The position numbers and the translations under genes are program-made. Positions 35,280-47,508 of a stretch of DNA of 64,000 nt are shown here, one piece after another. The notes beneath the pieces are model-generated. The model was given only the letters and a program-made list of their open reading frames with translations. It made no database searches and was not told the origin of the DNA. How positions within the stretch are numbered: position 1 is the first letter of the stretch; each line of letters opens with the position of its first letter. Location: positions 372,001 through 436,000 of the forward strand of contig BDDD01000420.1 of assembly GCA_001972305.1 (NCBI GenBank), in the 5' to 3' direction. The DNA is from Cephalotus follicularis (taxonomy: Eukaryota; Streptophyta; Magnoliopsida; Oxalidales; Cephalotaceae).

Positions 35280-37086
35280 CTATTTCCACTCGGGAATGAG
35301 CAAAGGCTGAAGCAAGCATGCCGGTCTCTGGTGTTCTGCCTTTACTTGCTGATAAGTGAGGCATCTCGATACAAACTCTGCGATTTCTCTCTTCATGCCA
35401 GTCCACCAATAGCTAAGTTTTAGGTTACGATACATCTTCGTACTTCCTAGATGAACAGAGAGACGAGATTTATGAGCTTGAGAAAGAAGCTCTTCCTTCA
35501 ACTCGCTATCGGCTGGAATGCAAATTATGTTCCTGTATCTCAATAACCCATCTGTAGATAGAGAGAAATTGGGTTTCAATCCTTCATCAATAGCAGTAGC
35601 CACTTTCTGTAATTCAATATCCACTATCTGTGCATCTCTAATCCGGTCAAGCAATGCAGGTTGCACCTGTATATGGGAAAGAGTCATACAACATAGCTTG
35701 CAACTCAATGCATCTACAACGACATTGGCTTTTCCAGGATGATATTCAATATCACAATCATAATCATTAAGAAGCTCAAACCACATTCTCTGTCTCATGT
35801 TCAATTCCTTCTGTGAAAAGAGATATCTCAAACTCTTATGATCAGTGAAAACTGTGAACTTGGTCCCATAAAGGTAGTGGCGCCATTTTCCAAGAGCAAA
35901 GACAATGGCTGCCAACTCCAAGTCATGCACTGGGTAGTTTTCTTCATGTGGTTTGATCTTTCTCGATGCATATGCGATCACTTTTCCGTATTGCATAAGA
36001 ACACAACCAAGCCCCTTTCTAGAAGCATCGGTGTACACAACAAAGTCTTCGTTCCCATCTGGTAAGGCTAGGACAGGAGTGGAAATCAACCTGTCTTTCA
36101 ACTCTTGAAAACTTCTTTCACAATCACTATCCCATACAAAGGCAGCGTTCTTCTGTGTCAATCTAGTCAACGACGTTGTAATACGGGAAAATCCCTCAAC
36201 AAACCGACGATAATACCCTGCTAAACCCAAGAAGCTGCAAACTTCGGAAGCATTCGTCAGCCGTTTCCAATCTTTCACTGCCTCTACTTTCGATGGATCC
36301 ACTGATAAACCGTCACCAGAAACAATATGCCCTAGAAAAGAAACCTCCGATAACCAAAACTCGCACATGTCAAATTTGGCATACAGTCGATGATCCCTCA
36401 AAGTTTGCAATACAATGTAAAGGTGCTGGGCATGCTCCTCATCGGTCCTGGAATAGACCAAGAGGTCGTCAATGAACACTACAATGAACTGATCCAAATG
36501 CTGTCTGAATACTTGGTTCATCAGGTCCATGAAAGCCGCAAGAGCATTAGTCATACCAAAAGGCATAACTAAGAACTCATAATGGCCATATCTCGATCTG
36601 AAAGCCGTCCTCGGAATATCCTCCGGTTTGACTTTCAACTGGTGGTAGCCCGATCTCAAGTCGATCTTAGAGAACACTGTCGATCCTCTAAGCTGATCAA
36701 ACAGCTCATCAATGTGCGGTAGAGGGTACTTACTCTTCACTGTAACTTTATTGAGCTGTCGGTAGTCAATACACATACGGAGCGATCCATCTTTCTTCTT
36801 GACAAAAAGGATAGGTGCTCCCCAAGGTGAAGCACTTGGTCTTATAAATCCTTTGTCCAGAATATTCTGTAACTGTATCTTTAACTCTTTCAATTCTATC
36901 GGTGCCATTCGGTACGGTGCTCGAGAAATCGGTGCAGTTCCTGGTATCAGATCAATCACAAACTTTATCTCTCTGTCTGGCGGCAACGACGTCAAATCCC
37001 TTAGAAAAACATCTCTGAACTCGCAAACCACTGGAATATCCTCCAGTTCCGGCCGCCATCTGTCTGTATCGAGGACATGTGCCAGA
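35280..37086 (-). CDS. Element C RT-RNase H-integrase N-terminus
   Basis: This is the longest intact reading frame in the window (583 residues, 35280-37031). RT blocks are all present: [61 protein letters not shown] and the catalytic [11 protein letters not shown]. Next come the thumb/connection ([16 protein letters not shown]) and RNase H ([15 protein letters not shown], with [17 protein letters not shown]). The zinc region of integrase is damaged (CLTYQQVK in place of CLTCQQ). RT and RNase H copy the RNA genome into DNA. A and D both lack the RT core, so C could be the only complete one here, though without an intact gag or integrase. Confidence 0.93.
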
Positions 37087-37103
37087 AACCCCTGGCATCC
37101 CTG

Positions 37104-37601
37104 TCATAAAAATCTGTCCGCATGCAAAGCCAAAATCATCGGAACAAACAATGGCACTAAGGTGCCAAGAAACCGAAAAGGTGGTCGTCCGGGAGGACTG
37201 AAAACCACTACTTTCCGATGACAATCCACCTGAGCAAAGCTAGCAGACAACGAATCCAAGCCAAGAATCACATCTAGGCTATCCATCGGTAAAACAATAA
37301 GATCGGCTAACAAGCAATGATCATCAATCTCAATAATACAATCTCTACACACTCGATTGGTGGTCGCAGACTCATCGAGAGGTGTGGATACCTCCATCAA
37401 GAAAGGAAGGTACTCAGGCCTCAAACCAACATGGGAGACAAAATGCAATGCAATGAATGAATGGGATGAACACGGATCAATAAGAACCCGTGCTGGAAGC
37501 TGAAAGAGTTGAATGGTTCCTCCAATCACAAAATCTGACCATGCGGCAGCACTCGGTTCCATAGCAAACACTCTAGCCTGGACTGTCGGAGCAGAAATCA
37601 T
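37104..37601 (-). CDS. Element C protease region
   Basis: Reads TVQARVFAMEPSAA to VLIDPCSSHSFIALHF and VILGLDSLSASF. The active site has changed from DPG (A) to DPC, and the second block from GMDWL to GLDSL, so it is probably inactive though open. It lies between the zinc region and RT. Shifts at both ends separate it from its neighbours. Confidence 0.82.
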   Translation of the reverse strand: MISAPTVQARVFAMEPSAAAWSDFVIGGTIQLFQLPARVLIDPCSSHSFIALHFVSHVGLRPEYLPFLMEVSTPLDESATTNRVCRDCIIEIDDHCLLADLIVLPMDSLDVILGLDSLSASFAQVDCHRKVVVFSPPGRPPFRFLGTLVPLFVPMILALHADRFL

Positions 37602-38070
37602 AGGCTGCTTCCCCCTGGACTGCGAAGTCCCACGGGAAGAAGACGGTACACTAGCTGTCGGTCCTTGTGGGGGCGGTGCCCGCTCTGTCTAATCAAATCC
37701 TCTAGGACGAGAACTCCGAGGATAATCTCTAGCAATGTGGTCGGAACCACCACACACCAAACAATGGCCCAAGAACCGTCTACAATTCTCAGAAGTATGG
37801 TTGGTCTTCTGACAATGTACACAAGGAACCGTAGCACTCTGATTACGGCTCCCAGAAAGTCTGGAGGGTGTACCCTGACTAGGTACTGAAGATCGGTCTC
37901 CTTGGCGTGTGTTCCTCGATCTGCCTCTCCTCTAAGAACGGGGTAGATTCCCGCCATCCTGACTGCTACCCTCAGAACCAGGTGAGGGGCTACTATCAGT
38001 CTTCTGTGATTTAGCACTGCCACTGTCACTACCACTCTGCCAAGAAGAAGGAATAGGCCTGGTACGGGCT
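37602..38070 (-). pseudogene. Element C nucleocapsid region, cut by D
   Basis: Matches A's 8403-8860: a Ser-rich linker and CCHC knuckles, with frameshifts. Reading breaks at 38071-38075 (atatt), the target of D, and resumes at 47509. Confidence 0.85.
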
Positions 38071-38250
38071 ATATTTGTAATAAACGCAACTTCAATTGAT
38101 GTATATTGATCCAATTTTAAATTAAATATACATTTTAATTGAGTTATTTGTTCAATTACATTGATTTCTATGATTGGCAAATGCTTGGAATGAATGGATG
38201 TACTTTTGGTGAAGTATCAAAATTAGGGAACCCTAAACCAGCCCAAACAG

Positions 38251-39445
38251 CCGACTGTCACAGGGCAACAGTCGACTGTTTGCTACGTAATGAAGGCAGT
38301 CGACTGCCTACTATATCCAGTCAACTGGAATTCCCCAGGACAGATTCCTGGCATGTGCAGAGACAAGAATGACAGGTGGGTAGGAGGCACATGCGTTTCA
38401 CCACCTGCCAGAACATGCAAAAGGGAATGCTTGCATGTTCTCTGCAGACCTACAACCTACAAATTGATGATTAATGAGAGAAAAGTGAAGAGAGGGATGC
38501 ATGTGATGGAAAGAAAAGAGAGAAAAGTGAGTGCATGTGACTTGGAGAAGGAATCTGGCGAATTCAAAAGGATTTTGACATTATATCAGCTGTTGAATTG
38601 TGATATGAGTGTTAGAAAATACTGAGTGAAGAGAGGGATTATTGGAGCTTGCATTGGAGGAATTACAGAGCTCCAAGAAGGAACCTTGAAGCTTTGGTCT
38701 CTTGGTAAGTTCTCAATCTGAATTCTCTGTGGTTATGATGATAAAATAGCTAGGAGAATGTAGAATATCTTCTGTTAATATTTAGGATTAACAACCTTTT
38801 TAATTGAAATGGAAAGTAGTGATGGTTCAAGTGCAAAAGGGTGAATATAGTCTCTAGAATGGATTATAGTTGTTGTTAATGTCAGGATATATGCTTACAG
38901 GTTCCTAAATGTAAATGTATCTTCTGTCAACACACTTAAGATCAATGAATCCGAGACTGAATAATAGTTGACATAGAGTTCAAAGGAAATTGTTAAATGG
39001 AAGTTAACTTGGGGAACTTGATGATTAAGCTACTGTTGGAATTGAAATTGTTATAAGTAGCTACTGAAACCTACTGGTACTGATGCATGTGTTCATAAAC
39101 AAACATGCATAGATTGATTTTGCTGGAATTGAAAGAGTGATTGGCGAAAAGTGACTTGGAACTCAAAGAGAAAGATCAAACTCAATTGATCTTGGGATAG
39201 CAATTTGAGGTAGGGGTAATGATATGTTATGGAAGATATAGTATGCATATTGTGTATGTCTATTTTCTGCATGTTCACAAGTGATGAAATTGATTGGAAT
39301 TGAAATTGAATTGCATGACATGCCACTGCCTGCATTTTCTGGGCAGAGGCAGTCGACTACTTCCCTTGGCAGTCGACTACTCAACCTATCCAGTCGACTG
39401 CCAAGGCAAAGCAGTCGACTACACAACCAAGGCAGTCGGATAATC
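38251..39445. repeat. CAGTCGACTG palindrome arrays, D LTR
   Basis: Array 1 (38251-38335): cagccgactg, cagtcgactg, ggcagtcgactgcc and cagtcaactgg. Array 2 (39349-39445): four to five ggcagtcgact motifs, one as cagtcgactgcc. The 3' LTR has matching arrays at 44950-45035 and 46051-46165, one motif there reduced to cagtctact. Confidence 0.88.
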
Positions 39446-40465
39446 TTGATGGCAGCCAACTGTTCTGGGTAAATTTTCTGGTATAAGTCCTATTAAGGCC
39501 TCAATTTTGAATGTAATGAATCTGGCCTCAATTTGGATGACTAGAACAGTTAATCCTGGCCTCATATACAGTTACATTCCAAAACTAAACAATGTACGCA
39601 CTCCTTGTGAGAGTTGCATATGAATTGACTATGAAGTGCCATTATTGTGAATCCTTGCATTGCTACTGAATTGTGACATTGTTATTGAATATACTACTGT
39701 CTTCTTAGTATATACTGTTTTTCGTGCTATTAACACCACTACCACTTGTATTCAAGGATTGGAACCAATTATGGGCTATGTACCTAAATCATGATATCAA
39801 CTATCATTTTCAAGTGAATAATTATTGCCAAATGAACTACTGATTTTTCTCCTATATGAGAGGTACCTACTATTTTGTTTCCCAAACTGGAAACCATTAT
39901 TGAATTGATATCGTTTTCCTCCGAAGAGATGTACGATAATTGACTTGTCATAGTTTCTAAAGAAAACTACTTTTCTATTGTATATGGCCGATATATGTAA
40001 TATTATTATTGAAATGCTTGTATTGTTAGTCTATGATTGCCGTGGTTGAGTGACGGAGGATGTCACTGACTACGGAATGTGATTCTGGGTGCCAGGAGTT
40101 GGCCAGAGTATCACCCAAGTGTTCTGCAATGCAGAGATTGATTGTTAAACTACCAGCCAACGCCGGTAGTCAGTGTTACCTAATCTATCATCCTCAGAGC
40201 GTAGGGTGATAGATAGGTGGTGCACAATTGGTGCTACGAGTTAGCGACATGTGACACCCAAGTGAGGGATGAATTGATTGTACCCTTATGCGGTATTCTT
40301 GCATATGGATTGTTTATGGCCACTTGGCATGATTGCTCATATATTGGCTCATTTAAATGTTAATTTGATATATGCTGTCATACATGTTGCATTCATATAT
40401 TCCCTATCATGCATTATCTTCCTACTTAGCCAAGTGAGGACAACGGCTAACCCCTACAATTTCAG
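38705..40465 (+). other. Candidate intron in the D LTR
   Basis: A good donor (tcttg|gtaagttctc) follows gaagctttggt, and a good acceptor (acaatttcag|attaag) precedes the LTR end. The same pair occurs in the 3' LTR (45408 to 47165) and in the diverged LTR E (51342 to 52983). Inferred only from sequence; no transcript evidence. Confidence 0.5.
40070..40260. other. Conserved structured stretch in D/E LTRs
   Basis: Stem acctaatctatcatcct (40178-40194) pairs with agggtgatagataggt (40203-40218). ctacc/ggtag surrounds agccaacgcc. ctgcaatgcag forms a short palindrome. In E the second stem is ctgcc/ggcag, a paired change that keeps the stem. Confidence 0.65.
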
Positions 40466-40806
40466 ATTAAGCAAGGATATTTGGAGATTGCCGCTGAAGC
40501 TTGGAGGGCTGCTATTGTCAATTTAAGGTTGTTATTTCTTTTACGATGTATTGTATTGTATCGAACGGATCACATCCCGTGTTGTGTTGTATTTTCCTTT
40601 ATGAAAGGATAATTGTTGTTTTTAACCGCACGTAGTATGGGATGCGTGCAGACGGCTTGTAATATATATTCCGGCTTATCGAATGCTTCCGCAAATTTAA
40701 GTATGAATTGTTAATTGAAATGCTGGAATATTATTTATGCTTATTTCTGATATCACCACAAATGCTTGTCCATTATACGTGAATGGAAATACGGGGTGTG
40801 ACAGCA

Positions 40807-40818
40807 TGGTATCAGAGC
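40807..40818 (+). promoter_or_regulatory. Primer binding site of D (tRNA-iMet)
   Basis: tggtatcagagc, three bases after the 5' LTR end. Confidence 0.95.
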
Positions 40819-40908
40819 ATATTCCATATATGCTAAGCTGGGATAAGTTTCTCGGAAATTAAGTGAATTTTTTCCTAATGATTTTTGTCATTCCATATAG
40901 GAAACTGA

Positions 40909-41474
40909 ATGAATCTCCGAAGAGGACGAAGGGGAAGGTGTAGAGCCGATGAAGGTGTCAACGCACCGCCGGTACCTGGAAATGACCCGGCAATGAACGA
41001 AGGAGTTAATGTCCCCCCAGTGCCTGACGAGAGAAGTCACTTTAACCGCATGGCTGATCTCTTTCAACAGCAGATGCAGGTGAATGCGGCCAATATAGAG
41101 CAGATTCGGCAAATGTACGAGGCTAATCGTACACATCAGTGAGCACCTGACGGTTGCCATGCCGGTAGATTTGGCCAAGATCTGGAGCGGTTCATGAGAC
41201 AGAATCCTCCAACTCTTAACGGTGAATTGAATGCTACTGTGGCCGAATGATGGATTAAGGACCTGGAGAAGATATTTGCTGCTCTGGAGTGTACCGATGA
41301 TCAGAAACTCAGTTTTGCTGTGTACCGCCTATGGGGCGAGGCAACTTACTGGTGGGAAAGGACTGAAAAAAATGGGAAGCCCATGGACTTGACAGGACTT
41401 GGGACAGATTCCAGTCCGAGTTTCTTGATACTTATGTACCGTAGATTGAGCGTGACCGATGGGAGACTGAACTG
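40909..41474 (+). pseudogene. Element D gag N-terminus, broken
   Basis: Starts MNLRRGRRGRCRADEG (ATG 40909). A TGA after NRTHQ stops it at 41140-41142, and the capsid landmarks DLERFMRQNPP, EKIFAALECTDDQKL and GEATYWWE follow. A second TGA occurs near 41248, then a frameshift at about 41390. Both TGAs could come from CGA. Capsid part of the particle protein. Confidence 0.82.
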
Positions 41475-42998
41475 ATGGAGTTACGTCAAGGAGATATGAC
41501 TGTAGCTCAATACCAGACTAGATTCGTGGAGCTGGCGAGTCACACACCTTATCTTGTGGAGGGTGAGTCACGGATGATCCGGAGGTTCTTGAAAGGCCTT
41601 CGACCTGACATCAGATCTAAACTATTGATGTTACAGCTGACCACTTTTGTTGATGTTGCTGAGAGAGCAATGATTCTGGAAGCTGATGCGAATGAGAGAA
41701 GAGCAGAACGGACTCGTACCAATCAACCGAGGGCCGTACAGTCAAAAGGGCAGGGAAGTAATAATCCTGCTAGGTCACCCAGATTTGACAACAGAGGTCA
41801 AGGAGGTTCTCGATGCACACGATCAAGGACACGTAACCGCAACCGTCTACAGAATGCAGGTGGATGTACCTTCTGTGGTCGTCCGAATCATGATGAGTCT
41901 GAATGTTGGAAGAAGACGGGAAAGTTCTTGAAGTGTGGCTCACAAGATCACATACTGAATAATTGCCCAATGATTAGGGAACAAGTGCGCGCCCAACAAG
42001 GGAATGCTGGTGCTAGTGGTAGTGTTGCGGCGGCTCAACCGCGGAGAGACACCGGAAAGGGGATCATGAAAGGTAGAGTCTATACCTTATCTAAAGATGA
42101 TATGCCAGAATCTACTACTGTTGTGGGAGGTACTATTTACATATATGACATATTAGCTCATGTATTGATTGACCCTAGTGCGACGCATTCATTCATTACA
42201 TCTGAATTTGCTCACAATTTGCATGGCATTACTACTAGACTATCATATGTTTTGGAAGTGAGTACTCCTGCGGGTACTTGTCTTTTATCTGATGCTGTTA
42301 TGAAAGACTGTGAAATCGTGATAGCTGGGATTGAACTATCCGCTGACTTGATAGTATTACCTATCCGAGATTTTGATGTAATATTGGGGATGGATTGGCT
42401 GTATACTCATCATGCTTGTGTTGATTGCTACAACAAGATGATGACCTTTTACCTGCAAGATGGGACTGAGTGCAAGTTTATCGGAGAGAAGAATGTTACT
42501 GCTCTGATCATTTCATATACACGAGCACAGAGATATCTCAAGCAAGGATGCGAAGGCTATTTGGCGTATGTGATTGATCATACGAAAGGTACGCCTAAAA
42601 TTGAAAGCATTGTTGATTGGCCCCAACCGAAGAACGTGACGGAGGTTCGTAGTTTCTTGGGTTTGGCTGGCTATTACCGAAGGTTCATCAAGGGATTTTT
42701 GAAACTTGCTACACCACTGACACAGTTGACTCAGAAGAAGTCCAATTTTGTGTGGGATGATTCCTGTGAAGCGAGTTTCCAAGAGTTGAAGAGTCGGTTA
42801 ATTTCGGCTCCAGTGTTGGTATTACCGGAAGGTAATGAGGGTTTTACTGTTTACACAGATGCTTCTGGGAAAGGTTTGGGATGCGTTCTGATGCAACATG
42901 GTAGGGTGATTGCATATGCATCGAGGAAGTTAAAGCCGTACGAGGAAAATTATCCCGTACACGATCTTGAGTTGGCAGCCATAGTGTTTGCTTTGTAG
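41475..42998 (+). CDS. Element D gag end-protease-RNase H, RT deleted in frame
   Basis: A 507-residue frame. It starts in capsid ([20 protein letters not shown]), then an Arg-rich linker, a CCHC knuckle ([14 protein letters not shown]) and a damaged second one ([12 protein letters not shown], first Cys lost). The protease has [12 protein letters not shown] (DPS, the Gly missing) and [12 protein letters not shown]. At GTPKIESI it jumps straight to [20 protein letters not shown], the connection after RT, so the fingers/palm with the catalytic YxDD are gone. RNase H begins [20 protein letters not shown] and ends with a TAG after VFAL (42996-42998). A working copy would have about 270 more residues at the junction (about 42600). 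The frame is preserved through the deletion. Confidence 0.93.
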   Translation: MELRQGDMTVAQYQTRFVELASHTPYLVEGESRMIRRFLKGLRPDIRSKLLMLQLTTFVDVAERAMILEADANERRAERTRTNQPRAVQSKGQGSNNPARSPRFDNRGQGGSRCTRSRTRNRNRLQNAGGCTFCGRPNHDESECWKKTGKFLKCGSQDHILNNCPMIREQVRAQQGNAGASGSVAAAQPRRDTGKGIMKGRVYTLSKDDMPESTTVVGGTIYIYDILAHVLIDPSATHSFITSEFAHNLHGITTRLSYVLEVSTPAGTCLLSDAVMKDCEIVIAGIELSADLIVLPIRDFDVILGMDWLYTHHACVDCYNKMMTFYLQDGTECKFIGEKNVTALIISYTRAQRYLKQGCEGYLAYVIDHTKGTPKIESIVDWPQPKNVTEVRSFLGLAGYYRRFIKGFLKLATPLTQLTQKKSNFVWDDSCEASFQELKSRLISAPVLVLPEGNEGFTVYTDASGKGLGCVLMQHGRVIAYASRKLKPYEENYPVHDLELAAIVFAL

Positions 42999-43520
42999 AA
43001 ATGGAGGCACTATCTCTATGGGGCACAGTTTGAAATCTTCACTGATCATAAAAGTTTGAAATACTTGTTTTCCCAGAAGGAGCTCAACATGAGACAAAGG
43101 CGATGGGTGGAATTCTTCAATGACTATAACTGCAATATTCAATACCACCCGGGAAAAGCAAATGTAGTGGCTGATGCACTGAGTCGCAAGGCAATGATTG
43201 CCGGAGCAATGGTTTCACAGTGGAAGCTATTGGAGGAATTTCAGAGATGGAATCCGTTTATGGTTTCTCGAGGAGTAATTGTGGCAAGTATGAGAGCACA
43301 ACCGGAACTTCTCAAGCTTATTTTGACTGCTCAGTATAGTGATGCTGATTTCTGGAGTATTCGCGAGAACCTAGACGCTGATTTCGAATTGTCCATTCAT
43401 ACTGATGGCATATTGAGGTTCTGAGGGAGGATATGTGTTCCGGATGACGAGAGTATCAAGAATGAGTTACTGCAACAAGCTCATAAATCGAGATACAGTG
43501 TTCACCTAGGAAGTTCCAAA
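42999..43520 (+). pseudogene. Element D RNase H end and integrase zinc region
   Basis: After the TAG at 42996-42998 the same frame continues [29 protein letters not shown] and [14 protein letters not shown] linker follows, then a TGA near 43422 (LRF*GRICVP, probably CGA originally). HKSRYSVHLGSSKMWHDLKK leads into the zinc motif. Same frame throughout, so only stop codons separate the parts. Confidence 0.88.
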
Positions 43521-44732
43521 ATGTGGCACGACCTGAAGAAGAACTACTGGTGGAGCGGTATGAAGAGAGAAATTGCTGAATATGTAGCAAGTTGTTTGAC
43601 CTGTCAGAGAGTGAAGGCTGGACATCAGAAACCTACAGGACTGCTACAATCGCTACCAGTGGTTGAATGGAAATGGGAACATGTGACCATGGACTTTGTG
43701 TCAGGATTGCCAAGGTCACGAAATCAGCATGAAGCAGTGTTGGTAGTAGTGGACAGACTCACTAAGTCTGCACACTTTCTTCCAATGAACATGACATATT
43801 CTATCGAGAAGCTTGCTCGATTGTATATCCGGGAGATAGTGAGATTGCATGGAGTGCCGGTCAGTATTGTCTACGACTGAGATGCTAGATTTACTTCAAG
43901 GTTCTGGAAGAAGTTCCAAACAGCAATGGGAACAACCTTTAACTTTAGCACTGCATTTCACCCACAGACCGACGGACAGTTCGAGCGTACTATCCAGACT
44001 CTGGAGGATATGTTACGGGCTTGTATGGTTGATTTTTCTGGGAGTTGGGAGGATCATCTAGCATTGATTGAATTCTCTTACAATAACAGTTTTCACACCA
44101 GCATTGGAATGGCTCCGTATGAAGCCTTGTATGGGAGAAAATGCAGATCACTTATTTGATGGGACGAAGTAGGTGAGAGACAAGTATTGGGACCGTACTT
44201 GGTACAAGAGACCACTGATAAAGTGGAGATGATCAAGAAGAGGTTGCTAACTGCACAAGGTCGGCAGAAGAGCTACACCGACAGTAAGAGAAGGAAACTG
44301 GAATTCGAAAAGGGAGATCATATTTTCTTGAAGATTTCGCCTTCGAAAGGGATGCACCGTTTTGGCCTAAAAGGGAAGTTAGCTCCCAGATATATCGGAC
44401 CTTACGAGATACTGGATAGAGTGGGGGAGGTTGCATACCTGATTGCACTACCGCCTAGCTTGTCGGACGTACATAACGTATTTCATGTTTCCATGTTGAG
44501 AAAATACGTACCCGACCCATCTCACATTTTGAGCTATGACCCTGGATTCATTAGCCCTAGATTGACTTATGAAGAAAGGCCGACAAGGATTGTGGATCGC
44601 ACGGAAAAGGTTCTAAGGAACAAGACCATCCCTATGGTCAAAGTGTTGTGGCGTTTTCACGGAGCTGAGGAAGCTACGTGGGAGCATGAGGACGAAATGA
44701 GGGAGACATTTCCCCACTTGTTTGGAATATGA
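43521..44732 (+). pseudogene. Element D integrase and chromodomain
   Basis: Zinc region CLTCQRVK, core [35 protein letters not shown], then VSIVYD*DARFTS with TGA (43878-43880) in place of a conserved Arg codon. FSTAFHPQTDGQFERTIQTL and GRKCRSL follow, with a TGA near 44158. The tail DRVGEVAYLIALPPSLSDVH is intact. The chromodomain (NKTIPMVKVLWRFHGAEEAT to EMRETFPHLF) is complete to its stop at 44730-44732, unlike in A and C. Three stops prevent expression as one protein. Confidence 0.92.
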
Positions 44733-44778
44733 TGTAAGGGCTAAATTCGAGGACGAATTTTCTTTAAGGAGGGGGGAA

Positions 44779-47503
44779 TGTAATAACCGCAACTTCAATT
44801 GATGTGTATTGATCCAATTTTAAATTAAATATACATTTTAATTGAGTTATATGTTCAATTATATTGATTTCTATGATTGGTAAATGCTTGGGATGAATGG
44901 ATGTACTTTTGGTGAAGTATCAAAATTAGGTAACCCTAAACCAGCCCAAACAGCCGACTGTCATAGGGCAACAGTCGACTGTTTGCTACATAATGAAGGC
45001 AGTCGACTGCCCACTGTATCCAGTCGACTGGAATTGCCCAGGATAGATTCCTGGCATGTGCAGAGACAAGAATGACAGGTGGGTAGGAGGCACATGCATT
45101 TCACCACCTACCAGAACATGCAAAAGGGAATGCTTGCATGTTCTCTGCATACCTACAACCTACAAATTGATGATTAATGAGAGAAAAGTGAAGAGAGGGA
45201 TGCATGTGATGGAAAGAAAAGAGAGAAAAGTGAGCGCATGTGACTTGGAGAAGGAATCTGACGAATTCAAAAGGATTTTGACATTATATCAGCTGTTGAA
45301 TTGTGATATGAGTGTTAGAAAACACTGAGTGAAGAGAGGGATTATTGGAGCTTGCATTGGAGGAATTAGAGAGCTCCAAGAAGGAACCTTGAAGCTTTGG
45401 TCTCTTGGTAAGTTCTCAATCCGAATTCTCTGTGGTTATGATGATAAAATAGCTAGGAGAATGTAGAATATCTTCTGTTGCTTTTTAGGATTAACAACCT
45501 TTTTAATTGAAATGGAAAGTAGTGATGGTTCAAGTGCAAAAGGGTGAATATAGTCTCTAGAATGGATTATAGTTGTTGTTAATGTCAGGATATGTGCTTA
45601 CTGGTTCCTAAATGTAAATGTATCTTCTGTCAACACACTTAAGATCAATTAATCCGAGACTGAATAATAGTTGACATAGAGTTCAAAGGAAATTGTTAAA
45701 TGGAAGTTAACTTGGGGTACTTGATGATTAAGCTACTGTTGGAATTGAAATTGCTATAAGTAGCTACTGAAACCTACTGGTACTGATGCATGTGTTCATA
45801 AACAAACATGCATAGATTGATTTTGCTGGAATTGAAAGAGTGATTGGCGAAAAGTGACTTGGAACTCAAAGAGAAAGATCAAACTCAATTGATCTTGGGA
45901 TAGCAATTTGAGGTAGGGGTAATGATATGTTATGGAAGATAAAGTATGCATATTGTGTATGTCTATTTTCTGCATGTTCACAAGTGATGAAATTGATTGG
46001 AATTGAAATTGAATTGCATGACATGCCACTGCCTGCATTTTCTGGGCAGAGGCAGTCGACTACTTCCCTTGGCAGTCGACTACTCAACCTATCCAGTCGA
46101 CTGCCAAGGCAAAGCAGTCTACTCAACGAAGGCAGTCGGCTAATCTTGATGGCAGCCGACTGTTCTGGGTAAATTTTCTGGTATAAGTCCTATTAAGGCC
46201 TCAATTTTGAATGTAATGAATCTGGCCTCAATTTGGATGACTAGAACAGTTAATCCTGGCCTCATATACAGTTACATTCCAAAACTAAACAATGTATGCA
46301 CTCCTTGTGAGAGTTGCATATGAATTGACTATGAAGTGCCATTATTGTGAATCCTTGCATTACTACTGAATTGTGATATTGTTACTGAATATACTACTGT
46401 CTTGTTAGTATATACTGTTTTTGGTGCTATTAACACCACTACCACTTGTATTCAAGGATTGCAACCAATTATGGGCTATGTACCCAAATCATGATATCAA
46501 CTATCATTTTCAAGTGAATAATTATTGCCAAATGAACTACTGATTTTCCTCCTATATGAGAGGTACCTACTGTTTTGTTTCCCAAACTGGAAACCATTAT
46601 TGAATTGATTTCGTTTTCCTCCGAAGAGATGTACGATAATTGACTTGTCATAGTTTCTAAAGAAAACTACTTTTCTATTGCATATTGCCGATATATGTAA
46701 TATTATTATTGAAATGCTTGTATTGTTTGTCTATGATTGCCGTGGTTGAGTGACGGAGGATGTCACTGACTACGGAATGTGATTCTGGGTTCCAGGAGTT
46801 GGCCAGAGTATCATCCAAGTGTTCTGCAATGCAGAGATTGATTGTTAAACTACCCGCCAACGCTGGTAGTAAGTGTTACCTAATCTATCATCCTCGGAGC
46901 GTAGGGTGATAGATAGGTGGTGCACAGTTGGTGGTAGGAGTTAGCGACATGTGACACCCAAGTGAGGGATGAATTGATTGTACCCTTGTGCGGTATTCTT
47001 GCATATGGATTGTTTATGGCCACTTGGCATGATTGCTCATATATTGGCTCATTTAAATGTTAATTTGATATAAACTGTCATACATGTTGCATTCATATAT
47101 TCCCTATCATGCATTATCTTCCTACTTAGCCAAGTGAGGACAACGGCTAACCCCTACAATTTCAGATTAAGCAAGGATATTTGGAGATTGCCGCTGAAGC
47201 TTGGAGGGCTTCTATTGTCAATTTAAGGTTGTTATTTCCTTTATGATGTATTGTATTGTATCGAACGGATCATATCCCGTGTTGTGTTGTATTTTCCTTT
47301 ATGAAAGGATAATTGTTGTTTTTAACCGCACGTAGTATGGGACGCGTGCGGACGGCTTGTAATATATATTCCGGCTTATCGAATGCTTCCGGAAATTTAA
47401 TTATGAATTGTTAATTGAAATGCTGGAATATTATTTATGCTTATTTCTGATATCACCACATATGCTTGTCCATTATACGTGAATGGAAATACGGGGTGTG
47501 ACA
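44779..47503 (+). repeat. 3' LTR of D
   Basis: tgtaataaccgc to ggggtgtgaca, directly after the PPT. Same internal features as the 5' LTR, with scattered substitutions and a few small indels. Confidence 0.96.
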
Positions 47504-47508
47504 ATATT

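Larger units (their letters stand above)
38076..40803 (+). repeat. 5' LTR of D
   Basis: tgtaataaacgc to ggggtgtgaca. Contains TCGA arrays (38251-38335 and 39349-39445), a TATA-like tatatca near 38585, a candidate intron (38705-40465) and a structured stretch (40070-40260). Confidence 0.96.
38076..47503 (+). mobile_element. Element D: Tekay-like element with deleted RT core
   Basis: LTRs 38076-40803 and 44779-47503 (2728 and 2725 bp, about 97-98% alike by eye) are flanked by atatt (38071-38075; 47504-47508). The primer site is at 40807-40818 and the PPT aaggaggggggaa at 44767-44778. Gag, zinc region, protease, RNase H, integrase and a complete chromodomain are recognisable, but most of RT is missing without a change of frame. 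This is the innermost member of a four-level nest. Confidence 0.96.

Noticed and set aside
38250-39450. CRISPR-like array from regularly repeated cagtcgactg
   Set aside because: Repeats are 10-14 bp palindromes with irregular spacing in a plant LTR, with no cas genes.
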